NCBI RefSeq assembly: GCF_019802345.1
Contig: NZ_JAINDZ010000045.1
Coordinates: 1-33,312, forward strand
Source: Methylosinus sp. Sm6
GTDB taxonomy: Bacteria > Pseudomonadota > Alphaproteobacteria > Rhizobiales > Beijerinckiaceae
Direction of reading: 5' to 3'
DNA length: 33,312 nt
Part shown: in pieces, positions 1 through 7,502 of the stretch
How the letters are laid out: each line of letters starts with the position of its first letter
Numbering within the stretch: the stretch's first letter is position 1
Notes under the pieces: model-generated
Database searches by the model: none
The model's input: the letters and a program-made list of their open reading frames with translations, nothing else
Told to the model about the DNA's origin: nothing
Made by a program: the position numbers and the translations under genes

Positions 1-230
1 TGGCAGACTGAAATGGAGAGGCGTTGTCTCCACAGACTGCTGACTCGCAACAACAAGTTAGAGTCAGTATGTTAGACCGAGTTCCCGCCGCCAGCCCGTC
101 GCGTCGCTTCATTGCCGAGATTTCGTATGGCGGGCGGCGGGCGGCGCCTCTAAAATGCCGGGAAGCGGGCCGTAACTGACCGGCCGGGAGAGACGCGGGC
201 GCGGCGCCGCGAACAAGGGAGGTCGAGACG
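1..230. other. Non-coding start of window with two adjacent hairpins
   Basis: I see no convincing gene here. Positions 14-19 (TGGAGA) can pair with 27-32 (TCTCCA). Directly after it, 40-46 (CTGACTC) can pair with 61-67 (GAGTCAG) across a 14-nt loop. The first 90 bases are less GC-rich than what follows. This could be the 3' end of a gene or RNA that starts outside the window, or simply the upstream region of the next gene. A purine-rich patch (AAGGGAGG) lies just before the start codon at 231 and is a good ribosome binding site. Confidence 0.35.
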
Positions 231-842
231 ATGACACGGGCGAAAGAGGCCACGGGCCGGGCCTCGGCGGGCGCAGCGCTGGCGATTGCTCTTCTGGCCC
301 TTTCGGGCGGCGCGCCGGCGCGCGCCTATGACGACGCCTCGACCGTCACCTCGATGCTCTCCCTGTTCGGCGCGGGCGAGGAGGAGAACGAGAAGATCGT
401 TTATCGCGAGCGCTCCAAGCTGGTGCTGCCGCCGGGCGGACGGCAGCTTCCCGAGCCGCAGTCGCGCGAGTCCGCCCGTCCCGCCGCCTGGCCGGTGGAT
501 CAGGAGATGGCCCGGCGCCGAGGCGCGCAGAGGCCGGCGCCGCAGGCGGGACTGAACGAAAATCCCAATGAGCCCGGCGCGAAGCGCGGGCCCACCAAAT
601 GCCTGGCCGCCGCCACCGAAGGCAATTGCACCCTCGCCACCGAGGCCGACGACCCGCTTCTCGGCGCCGGCGACGGCCCGAGGACCCGCGCGGCCGGACA
701 ATCCTCGACGCGCGCCTTTCTCACCGAGCCGCCGGCCGCCTATCGCCAGAAGGTGGGGGGCGGCAAGGGCGTCGCGGATGCGGAGAAGTCATCGGACTGG
801 TGGAACCCCGGCGCGCTCATCGGCCGCGTGTTCGGCGACTGA
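231..842 (+). CDS. Exported protein of unknown function (203 aa)
   Basis: The N-terminus is a typical Sec signal: basic residues, then a hydrophobic stretch (about residues 15-26) ending in small residues near PARA, with cleavage likely around residue 32. The mature part is hydrophilic, rich in Pro, Arg, Glu and Ala, has only two cysteines (in the KCLAAATEGNC segment, about residues 123-133) and no domain I recognise; it is probably largely disordered, located in the periplasm or envelope. The start is supported by a strong AAGGGAGG ribosome binding site. The gene runs convergently towards the carbonic anhydrase, with about 45 bp between the stop codons. Function unknown; proteins of this kind are seen as short lineage-restricted hypotheticals in Rhizobiales. 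Confidence 0.75.
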   Translation: MTRAKEATGRASAGAALAIALLALSGGAPARAYDDASTVTSMLSLFGAGEEENEKIVYRERSKLVLPPGGRQLPEPQSRESARPAAWPVDQEMARRRGAQRPAPQAGLNENPNEPGAKRGPTKCLAAATEGNCTLATEADDPLLGAGDGPRTRAAGQSSTRAFLTEPPAAYRQKVGGGKGVADAEKSSDWWNPGALIGRVFGD

Positions 843-888
843 CGGCAAGATTGGGAGGCGGCCCGGGCGCGAGCCGCCGGCCCATCCG

Positions 889-1629
889 TCAATTGCGCAG
901 CACCACGCGGCGATGCAGGGCCTGCAGCGGGCGCGCGTTCATCGGGAACAGCGCCTTGAACGCCGTTATGTCGTCATCGGCGACCGATGCCGGCGCCGCG
1001 AAGACGTTCCAATTCACCACCTCCGAGCACGGCGGCGTCGTCAGCGAGCCCTGATAGCGGTAGAATTTGCGGGTTTTCGGCAACAGCGCGGCCGCGTCGA
1101 TCGGCGCCCTCAGGGTCGCCTTCCCCTCTTCCTTCGGCGCGACGTCCATGATCGCCGAGAACGCCTTGTTCGGCGCGCCGCCGATCATCAATACGCCCAG
1201 CACCAACAGATCGCCTTCGGCATGGGCGTGCACGAAATGCGCCTCCATCGCGCGGCGCTCGCCATTGATCGCATGCTCGCTCGGCGTATGGAAATGGAAC
1301 TGCTTCAGCTCATATTTGCGGCCGTCCAAGGTCGCGGAGCCGCCAGGGGCGGCGTTCGCCTGAATGGTGTGGCCGTTGTTGACGATCTCGAAGGCCTGCG
1401 GCTTCCAGGCCAGCTTGGGCCCATGCACCTCGGCCTTGACGGCCCCGGTCAGGTCGATCGGCGATTGCTCGGCGCCGATGGCGCAGGCTTGGGCGGCGGC
1501 GTCATGCGCGCCCCAGTCCTGCGGGTCCTCGTAGGACCAATGGGCGTGCGCCCCTTCCGCGCGCGCCGCAGCGGCGCAGAGCGGGCATCCGATGAGGCCG
1601 GCGAGAAAAGATCGACGCGTGAAAGCCAT
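889..1629 (-). CDS. Alpha-class carbonic anhydrase, exported
   Basis: Catalyses reversible hydration of CO2 to bicarbonate, here outside the cytoplasm. The 246-aa product has the alpha-CA signature FHFHTPSEH, giving zinc ligands His112 and His114, with the third ligand His131 in EAHFVHAH. The QSPIDL segment (about residues 55-60) and the C-terminal YRYQGSLTTPPC block are also family hallmarks. The start at MAFTRRSFLAG is preferred over a longer reading because it begins a twin-arginine signal (RRSFLAG). LIGC at residues 12-15 also matches a lipobox, so it may be a Tat-exported lipoprotein; otherwise cleavage would be after AARA near residue 24. In a one-carbon or autotrophic lifestyle a periplasmic enzyme would help CO2/bicarbonate supply, but nothing adjacent confirms that. 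Family assignment is firm. Confidence 0.93.
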   Translation of the reverse strand: MAFTRRSFLAGLIGCPLCAAAARAEGAHAHWSYEDPQDWGAHDAAAQACAIGAEQSPIDLTGAVKAEVHGPKLAWKPQAFEIVNNGHTIQANAAPGGSATLDGRKYELKQFHFHTPSEHAINGERRAMEAHFVHAHAEGDLLVLGVLMIGGAPNKAFSAIMDVAPKEEGKATLRAPIDAAALLPKTRKFYRYQGSLTTPPCSEVVNWNVFAAPASVADDDITAFKALFPMNARPLQALHRRVVLRN

Positions 1630-1809
1630 GGCAGCCCTCCTCCGGTGGCGGGGCTGCCGACCCGCCATCGGATTTTTCGTGAGAGTTCGGCGCCGAATCG
1701 CGCCGTCCGCCGAAATTATGGCACAATGGCAAAGTTCACGTTAGCCGGCTTGACAGGAGCGCCTCGTCGCGCCACTCCGCGCGAGGAAAAAGCGCCGTCG
1801 GGTACGATC

Positions 1810-2064
1810 ATGAAGAAGGACGACAAGGGCTCGGGCGCGCCCGCCAAGGGCGCGGGCGCGGGCAAGAAAAACGCCGAAGCGCTCGCCGCCGCGCTGCGCG
1901 CCAATCTGATCCGCCGCAAATCGGCCCGCCCGCCGGCCCCGGAAACGCGCCGAAAGGTCCTCGCTGAGCCTTCGGCGGAGCTGCGCCGAGCGACCTTCAG
2001 GAGCGACCTTCAAGAGCGAAGGAGCGACCTCCAGGTTGACAGTGGACGCGTTTCGCTCCAATAG
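1810..2064 (+). CDS. Small basic protein, hypothetical (84 aa)
   Basis: Starts MKKDDKGSGAPAKG and contains an Ala/Leu/Arg segment (AEALAAALRANLIRRK, about residues 30-45) resembling small Rhizobiales proteins that have a lysine/aspartate-rich head followed by a LRxNLxRRK motif; that resemblance is from memory of the family style, not a search. An in-frame ATG at 1726 would add 28 residues. The last third of the frame is odd: it runs through three 13-bp direct repeats and a partial copy (1988-2034), giving a repetitive RSDLQ-type tail, and the stop overlaps a promoter-like sequence for the next gene. The tail may therefore be a recent, non-native extension. Function unknown; moderate confidence that it is translated. 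Confidence 0.45.
   Translation: MKKDDKGSGAPAKGAGAGKKNAEALAAALRANLIRRKSARPPAPETRRKVLAEPSAELRRATFRSDLQERRSDLQVDSGRVSLQ
1988..2034 (+). repeat. 13-bp tandem repeat, three copies plus a partial
   Basis: The unit GAGCGACCTTCAG is found at 1988-2000, 2001-2013 (ending AA), partially at 2014-2021 and again at 2022-2034 (CTCCAG ending). It lies at the 3' end of the small ORF at 1810 and just before the TTGACA at 2036. Confidence 0.75.
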
Positions 2065-2088
2065 TCACGCTATATTGCGCCGCAATAT
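2036..2088 (+). promoter_or_regulatory. Promoter-like site with a 17-bp perfect palindrome
   Basis: TTGACA at 2036-2041 is followed after 17 nt by CAATAG (2059-2064), a passable -35/-10 pair. Immediately downstream lies ATATTGCG-C-CGCAATAT (2072-2088), a perfect 8-bp inverted repeat around one central base, placed as a repressor operator would be. The next gene is the ABC transporter at 2356, leaving a leader of about 280 nt. Confidence 0.5.
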
Positions 2089-2164
2089 CGCCTGCCGCCG
2101 ACGCGGCCGCCGCACCTCGAATCGGGGAGTCGCCATGATGAAAATCGTCATGTTTCGTCGTTCC

Positions 2165-2224
2165 CCGGGCCGAGCCTGATCGTTCAGGCGCCGAGCCCGG
2201 CATAGCTCCGGGCTTCATCAGGCT
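2165..2224 (+). promoter_or_regulatory. Structured leader with mutually exclusive hairpins
   Basis: Hairpin A: CCGGGC (2165-2170) with GCCCGG (2195-2200), plus GCCTGA (2174-2179) with TCAGGC (2184-2189) around a UCGU loop. Hairpin B: AGCCCGG (2194-2200) with CCGGGCT (2208-2214). Alternative long pairing: AGCCTGA (2173-2179) with TCAGGCT (2218-2224). A and B cannot form together because both use 2195-2200. It sits 130 nt before the ABC transporter start. I do not recognise it as a named riboswitch class. A 14-codon reading frame beginning at 2135 enters the first hairpin and could be a leader peptide. Confidence 0.4.
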
Positions 2225-2355
2225 CCCGCCGCGTCCTTCCGATCTTCGCGGATCGCGACTCCCTCGAAACGCCCCGGAACGAGCCGCGACGCTTCCCGCG
2301 TCGTCCATTCGATTCTTCTCTCAGGGAGCGGAGCGCCGGCGCGTTCCGCGCGACC

Positions 2356-4128
2356 ATGACCGCTTATTGGCAGACGCTGCGTTTCGCCGCAGCCTATTGG
2401 CTCCTGTCGCCCCGCCTGCTGGCTGCGATGCTGGCGGCGCGTCTCGTGTCCAATGTCGTCGACGTCTTCGTGCCCGTCGCCTCCGGCCGGCTCGCCGACG
2501 CCGTCGCCGCGGAGCCGCGCGCTCTCGGCCCGGCGCTCGCCGCGCTGCTCGCCTTTCTCGGCACTGTGGCGCTGTTTCACATGCTGCGCAATTTCGTCGC
2601 CTTCTCCATCTGCCATGTCGCGGCGCATGGCATGGCGGCGCTGGTGCGCGACGCTTTCGCGCGCGTGCAGCGCTTCTCGGCGGATTGGCACGCCAACGCC
2701 TTCGCCGGCGCCACGGTGCGCAAGATCACGCGCGGCATGTGGGCGTTCGATACTCTCACCGACACGCTGATCTTCGGCATTCTCCCGGCCGCGACCGTCA
2801 TCGTCGCGATTACGGGGCTGTTGTCCTGGCGCTGGCCGATGCTCGGCGTCGTGGTCGCCGTCGGCATCACGCTCTTTCTCGCCATGGGCGTCGGCCTGTC
2901 GCTCGGCTGGATCAGCCCGGCCGCGCAAATCTCGCAGGGGCTCGATTCGGCGGTGAGCGCGCGGCTCGCCGATTCCATCACCGGCAATCAGATCGTCAAA
3001 GGCTTCGCCTCCGAGGCGCGCGAGGATCAGAGCTTCGCGGCGCTCGTCGCCGAATGGACCGGGCGCACGCTCACCGCCTGGTATCGCGGCTCGACGGTCG
3101 GGCTGCTGCAGGCGATCGTTCTCATCGTCATGCAGGCGGCGCTGCTCGGCTGCGGCCTGCTGCTGTGGTCCGAGGGAGAGATGACGACCGGCGACGTCGT
3201 GAGCCTCATCGGCATTCAGGGCCTCATCAACGGCTATCTGCGCGACATCGGCGAGCACGTGCGCAATCTGCAGCGCGCGGTGAACGAGATGGAGGATGTC
3301 GTCGCCTTCGCCGCGGCGGAGCCGGAGGTGGTCGACGCGCCGGGCGCGACGTCGCTCGTCGTCACACGCGGCGAGATCGTCTTCGATCGCGTGACCTTCG
3401 GCTATCCCGCCGCGGGCAGGCCGCTCTACGACGATTTCTCGGTGACCATCCGTCCCGGCGAGCGCGTCGGCCTCGTCGGCGCCTCGGGCGCCGGCAAGAC
3501 CACCTTCGTCAAGCTGCTGCAGCGCCAGTTCGATCTCGACGCCGGCCGCATACTCGTCGACGGGCGGGACATCGCCGATGTGACGCAGGCGTCGCTGCGC
3601 CGCGCGATCGGCATTGTCGCGCAGGAGCCGACCCTGTTCCATCGGCCGCTCGCCGAGAACATCGCCTATGGCCGGCCCGACGCTGCGCCCTATGAGATCG
3701 CCGAGGCGGCGCGTCTCGCTCATGCCGACATCTTCATCGAGCGTCTGCCCGACGCCTATGAGACGCTCGTCGGCGAGCGCGGCGTGAAGCTGTCGGGCGG
3801 CGAGCGGCAGCGCGTCGCCATCGCCCGCGCCATTCTCGCCGATACGCCGATATTGGTGCTGGACGAGGCGACATCCTCGCTGGACTCGGTGTCGGAATTT
3901 CATATTCGCGCCGCGATCGAGCAATTGTCCTCGGGACGCACCACCATCGTCGTCGCGCACCGCCTGTCGACGGTGCAGCAGCTGGATCGAATCCTGGTGT
4001 TCGACCACGGCCGCATCGTCGAGGACGGCTCGCACGCCGAGCTGCTGCGCCTGCCGAATGGGATTTACCGTCGGCTGTTCGAAACGCAGGCGGGCGGCAG
4101 CGATCTCATCGACGCGGACGTCGGCTGA
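2356..4128 (+). CDS. ABC transporter, fused permease and ATP-binding half-transporter
   Basis: A 590-aa type IV (exporter-fold) half-transporter that would act as a homodimer in the inner membrane. Residues 1-320 hold about six membrane segments; the nucleotide-binding domain follows, with Walker A GASGAGKTT (about 375-383), Q-loop in GIVAQEP, signature LSGGERQR (about 479), Walker B ILVLDEATSSLD (about 499) and the switch histidine in VVAHRLS. All catalytic motifs are intact. The family exports lipids, peptides or drugs; the substrate cannot be read from the sequence. The ATG at 2356 follows a weak ribosome binding site and starts a credible first helix. The gene stands alone after a long structured leader with a palindromic operator-like site, which suggests induced expression. 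Confidence 0.92.
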   Translation: MTAYWQTLRFAAAYWLLSPRLLAAMLAARLVSNVVDVFVPVASGRLADAVAAEPRALGPALAALLAFLGTVALFHMLRNFVAFSICHVAAHGMAALVRDAFARVQRFSADWHANAFAGATVRKITRGMWAFDTLTDTLIFGILPAATVIVAITGLLSWRWPMLGVVVAVGITLFLAMGVGLSLGWISPAAQISQGLDSAVSARLADSITGNQIVKGFASEAREDQSFAALVAEWTGRTLTAWYRGSTVGLLQAIVLIVMQAALLGCGLLLWSEGEMTTGDVVSLIGIQGLINGYLRDIGEHVRNLQRAVNEMEDVVAFAAAEPEVVDAPGATSLVVTRGEIVFDRVTFGYPAAGRPLYDDFSVTIRPGERVGLVGASGAGKTTFVKLLQRQFDLDAGRILVDGRDIADVTQASLRRAIGIVAQEPTLFHRPLAENIAYGRPDAAPYEIAEAARLAHADIFIERLPDAYETLVGERGVKLSGGERQRVAIARAILADTPILVLDEATSSLDSVSEFHIRAAIEQLSSGRTTIVVAHRLSTVQQLDRILVFDHGRIVEDGSHAELLRLPNGIYRRLFETQAGGSDLIDADVG

Positions 4129-4229
4129 GCGTCCGCGGGGAGAGTTGGCGCCAGGGACGAAACGAAGGTTTCACGCGCCCTCGAGCGCGATCCTCGGCAT
4201 GAGGGAAGCCTTCGTCTCGCTCTGATGGC

Positions 4230-4691
4230 CTATTCCGCCCGGAACTGCCGCGCCAGCGCCTTCTCGATCTCGGGAAGCGGATGGTGGGTCAGATCCTTGT
4301 CCAGCTCGCCCCGCACCTTGCCCTTGGCCTTTTGCGACAGCTCCTGGCGCAATTCGCCGAGCACGCGCGGCGGAGCAATGATGACGATCTCGTCCAATTC
4401 GCCGGATTCGGCGGCCGTGTTGATCCGTTCGGCGATCTCCCTTGCGAAATGCTCCTTCTCGAGCTCGTGCCAATCGGAATTCTCGACGGCGCTGCGTGGC
4501 GCTCCCGCCGTGCCGAAGGCGCGGCCCGGCGCGTCGCTCCCCTGCTCGCGGGTCGGCGGGTTCTCGTCGACGCGCGCCTCGACGACGCGCAGGTCGATGA
4601 GGTCCGGATCACCGTGATTTTGCAGAAAAAGGGCTCTGCGGCCGTCGCCGACGAGAACCCAGGCTCCGTTGTGAACCGCAATATTGGTCAT
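4230..4691 (-). CDS. Host attachment family protein (153 aa)
   Basis: Belongs to the family named after Agrobacterium plant-attachment proteins (Pfam Host_attach). Supporting features are the start TNIAVHNGAWVLVGDGRRA, the middle EIVIIAPPRVLGELR block resembling a ribosome-release-factor-like fold, and the C-terminal GELDKDLTHHPLPEIEKAL, which is close to the family consensus. No signal peptide, so it is probably cytoplasmic, and its biochemical role is not established. The start at 4691 is chosen because the longer in-frame ATG at 4826 adds an Arg/Pro-rich stretch not typical of the family. It is monocistronic: the ABC gene upstream on the other strand converges with it and the next gene diverges. 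Confidence 0.85.
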   Translation of the reverse strand: MTNIAVHNGAWVLVGDGRRALFLQNHGDPDLIDLRVVEARVDENPPTREQGSDAPGRAFGTAGAPRSAVENSDWHELEKEHFAREIAERINTAAESGELDEIVIIAPPRVLGELRQELSQKAKGKVRGELDKDLTHHPLPEIEKALARQFRAE

Positions 4692-4880
4692 GTTGTTGGT
4701 CTTTCGTTGAACGGCCCTACAGGGATCATCTGGGAGCCGTTCTGCGCGACGGCAAGCGCGGCCCGATGCCGCGCTTTCGCTCGGCGCCGGCTCTTGCGTC
4801 GGCGCAGATAGAGCCGCGCAGATCACGATCCGCCGAGGAGGCGGCTTCGTGAGCGGTCATACATTTCGATTCGAAGAAAA

Positions 4881-5514
4881 ATGCTCGTCGCGAAGTTCCG
4901 TTCATCAAAACGATTGCGTCGGATTCTGCTTGGCGCTTTTCTATTTGTGGGCGCAGGCGCGATGTGGCGCGGCTATTGGATACGTTCGGTCACGATCGAA
5001 CTCGGAGGCGGGTACAGCCTGACCTATTCGATCGACTGGGGCCGCTTCCAGCGGACGGACGAGTTTCGATTTTCGCGCGGATGGCTTCCGGTCTTTCGTG
5101 GCTCCAGCGGCGAGACGGAGATAGGGCAGAGGCCTGACCACGCTGGCGTCACAGTTTACGTCTCGGCCGATGGAACGCGATATTTCCTCGGCCATATCTT
5201 CGGAGGCTCCGAGTTCGACGCACGCGCCGGATATTTGACGAAGAGCTGCAGTTTTGATCGGCCTCCGCCTTCGAGACTGGCGGGAGCGAGACGCCATCGA
5301 TCCGGGCTCCGCGGTTCTCGCGCCGGGTCCAGAGGAGACCGGCGAGCCGCAGCAGCAGCCGCCTCCATCGAAATATTACCTGGGCTTGAACTATATCGGG
5401 GAGTTCAGGCTGATCTATCGCGATCGATTGTCCTGGCGTGGCGACGACGTGGGTTTTGTCCCATCGAGCAAAGCGCCCGAACCGCGCTTCGGCTTGAATG
5501 GCTCGTGCGGGTGA
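4881..5514 (+). pseudogene. Exported protein gene with an apparent frameshift
   Basis: From 4881 a frame encodes a membrane anchor or signal (RILLGAFLFVGAGAMW, about residues 14-29) and a soluble part with alternating aromatic and polar residues through GYLTKSCSFD. Near 5255-5290 the coding character moves to the +1 frame, which continues with RERDAIDPGSAVL and then YLGLNYIGEFRLIYRDRLSW to a stop at 5514. The original frame turns Arg/Ala-rich after the shift and looks non-coding. The simplest reading is one gene of about 210 codons broken by a one- or two-base indel, either a real mutation or a sequencing error. I recognise no domain. It lies 160 bp upstream of the esterase gene in the same direction. 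Confidence 0.5.
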
Positions 5515-5674
5515 CGTCTGCTCGAGCCGATCCTACGCCGCGACTTGCGCGCGCTGGAGCAGTTTGAAAGTCCGTCCAACGCCGGTCGCGTCGTCGCCGG
5601 AGAACGAGCGAAGCCTCGGAAAAGCGATTGAACGATCATCTTATGTAGGTGTATCTGCTTATGAGGAGATAGTC

Positions 5675-7351
5675 ATGACGGCACTTCTTATAAAGCTCAT
5701 TCCTTTCGCAATTTTCCTGTTCGGATGCTTCGCGGCAACGACAACGAGCGCGCTCGAGGTTGGCGAGCCTGTGGAAGGGACGCTCGAATTCGGAAGGGCG
5801 CAGAGCTACGCGCTAGCGCTCCATGCGGGCGATTACATCGAGGCGACGCTCGAAGAACGCGGCTCTGGCAGCCAAATCTGGGTTCTCGCGCCGAATGGCT
5901 CCCGTTCGAGAAAATTCAATGTGGACGGCGCGAAGCGAGAGTTCGCCTTCGTCGCCGACGCCGATGGGGTCCATACCATTCAATTGAAAACGGCAGACAA
6001 TTCTGGCCACGCCGGTGAAAAAGCCGGAACATTCAGCTTGCGAGTAGATCATGTTTTGCCGCTCTCTGAGCGGATGAGGCTCGGGACAGGCCGCTCCCCC
6101 TACGCGGTTCCAGAAATCGAAGCGCTACAGCGGGAGCTTCCTTCGCCGGGCGCCGTCGAACGGTTTTGGCGACAGGTCGCGCAGGTTGGAACGCCCCTGG
6201 TCACGCCGATCGCCAATGACGACGCCCATCAGCTGGCGACGTTCTTGTGGCGGGGAGATGCGACGACACAAAACGTCGTGGTGCTCGGCCCGTCTCAAAG
6301 CCGGCCGATAGCCGATTATCTGATGGATCACATTCCCGACACGGACGTGTGGCGTCTGACGCTGAAACTTCCCGCCGGCGCACGCTTCGCTTACACGCTT
6401 TCTATCAACGATCCTCTGGTTCTCGAGGGGCCGCGCGCCGCCGAGCGTGCGGCGACCCAGCAGGCGGACCCGCTCAATCCCAAGAAGAGCTGGAACTACG
6501 CTCCGGGGGCGGGCGTTCACGAATATTCGAGCATGGCGGAACTGCCGGGAGCGGCTCCGCAGCCCTGGATATCGAAGAGGCCGGGCGTCCCCGAAGGGAA
6601 GGTCGAGCACACGCTCTTCAAGAGCGATTTGCTCGGGAACGAACGCAAGATCACGATCTATACGCCAGCCGCCTATCAGAAAGGCGGGGCGCCCGCCGAT
6701 CTTCTCGTCCTTTTCGATGAGAACGCCTACATCGACCGCGTTCCGACTCCCACGATTCTCGACAATCTCATTGCGGCCGGGTCGATTCGACCGACGATCG
6801 CTGTCCTGATCGCCAATCCGAGCCAGGAAACGCGGGTGAAGGAACTGTCCCCGAATCCGACGTTCGCTGATTTTCTCGCGAATGAGTTGGTCCCATGGGT
6901 CCGCGCCCATTACCGCGTAGCCGCCGAGCCTGGCCGGACCGTCGTCGCCGGGTCGAGTCTCGGCGGCATAGCCGCGACTTATGCCGCGCTTCGCCATCCG
7001 GAAATTTTCGGCAACGTCCTCTGTCAATCAGGTTCGTTCTGGTGGGCTCCGGACCATAGATTCGGTGGAGACCCGATAACAGAAACGAATTGGCTGGCCA
7101 GGCAATTCATCGAGAATTCCAAGCTGCCTATTCGGTTCTACATGGACGCCGGGCTGTTCGAGGTCGATTTTTCGGGGAGCGGCGGCGCCATTCTCGAGCC
7201 ATCTCGGCAGATGCGCGACGTTCTCCTCGCGAAGGGCTATGAAGTTCATTACAAGGAATTCGCGAGTGGTCACGACTATCTGAACTGGCGAGGAACGCTC
7301 GCCGACGGATTGATATTGCTGACCGGCGTGACACAGAGCGCGAAGCGATGA
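5675..7351 (+). CDS. fes: Enterochelin esterase-like hydrolase, exported
   Basis: A 558-aa alpha/beta-hydrolase of the Fes family, which cleaves the ester backbone of enterobactin-type siderophores to release iron. Residues 1-26 are a signal peptide (LFGC at 15-18 is a weak lipobox), so it acts outside the cytoplasm, unlike E. coli Fes. About 27-125 form a beta-rich domain like bacterial pre-peptidase C-terminal domains. About 150-310 match the Fes N-terminal domain (GTPLVTP, TFLWRGD, TDVWRLTLKLP, DPLNPK, ELPGA). The esterase domain carries YTPAAY, LFDENAYIDRVPTPTILDNLIAAG, the nucleophile elbow GSSLGG (Ser428) and His533 in GHDYLNW. The start is fixed by GAGGAG about 7 nt upstream. No siderophore synthesis genes are nearby, so use of foreign siderophores is the likely role. 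Confidence 0.85.
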   Translation: MTALLIKLIPFAIFLFGCFAATTTSALEVGEPVEGTLEFGRAQSYALALHAGDYIEATLEERGSGSQIWVLAPNGSRSRKFNVDGAKREFAFVADADGVHTIQLKTADNSGHAGEKAGTFSLRVDHVLPLSERMRLGTGRSPYAVPEIEALQRELPSPGAVERFWRQVAQVGTPLVTPIANDDAHQLATFLWRGDATTQNVVVLGPSQSRPIADYLMDHIPDTDVWRLTLKLPAGARFAYTLSINDPLVLEGPRAAERAATQQADPLNPKKSWNYAPGAGVHEYSSMAELPGAAPQPWISKRPGVPEGKVEHTLFKSDLLGNERKITIYTPAAYQKGGAPADLLVLFDENAYIDRVPTPTILDNLIAAGSIRPTIAVLIANPSQETRVKELSPNPTFADFLANELVPWVRAHYRVAAEPGRTVVAGSSLGGIAATYAALRHPEIFGNVLCQSGSFWWAPDHRFGGDPITETNWLARQFIENSKLPIRFYMDAGLFEVDFSGSGGAILEPSRQMRDVLLAKGYEVHYKEFASGHDYLNWRGTLADGLILLTGVTQSAKR

Positions 7352-7432
7352 AGCGCGGGCCGCGCCAGAAATCGTCGAACTCCGACCAACGCACGGCGCA
7401 AGAAAAGAGCCGACGATCTCGCCCTCGGCCCG

Positions 7433-7473
7433 CCCTTCGAGACGCCCGCTGCGCGGGCTCCTCAGGGCGAGGG
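7433..7473. repeat. Intergenic palindromic (REP-like) element
   Basis: Begins CCCTTCGAGACG, has a central GCCCGC-TGC-GCGGGC hairpin (7444-7458), and ends CCTCAGGGCGAGGG. This head-hairpin-tail layout is that of the short repeats scattered between genes in many alphaproteobacterial genomes. A shorter relative lies at 18940-18970. It sits between the convergent esterase and mcd genes. Confidence 0.6.
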
Positions 7474-7502
7474 AGCTAAGGCGAGACCGACAGCTCGCCG
7501 CC

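Noticed and set aside
568-2064. 498-codon plus-strand frame spanning three genes
   Set aside because: Runs antisense through the carbonic anhydrase; only its last 84 codons, from the ATG at 1810, have any protein-like character.
2218-4035. 605-codon open frame on the minus strand opposite the ABC transporter
   Set aside because: Arg/Asp/Gly-rich with no domain; it mirrors the GC-rich codon pattern of the real gene, which has all ABC motifs.
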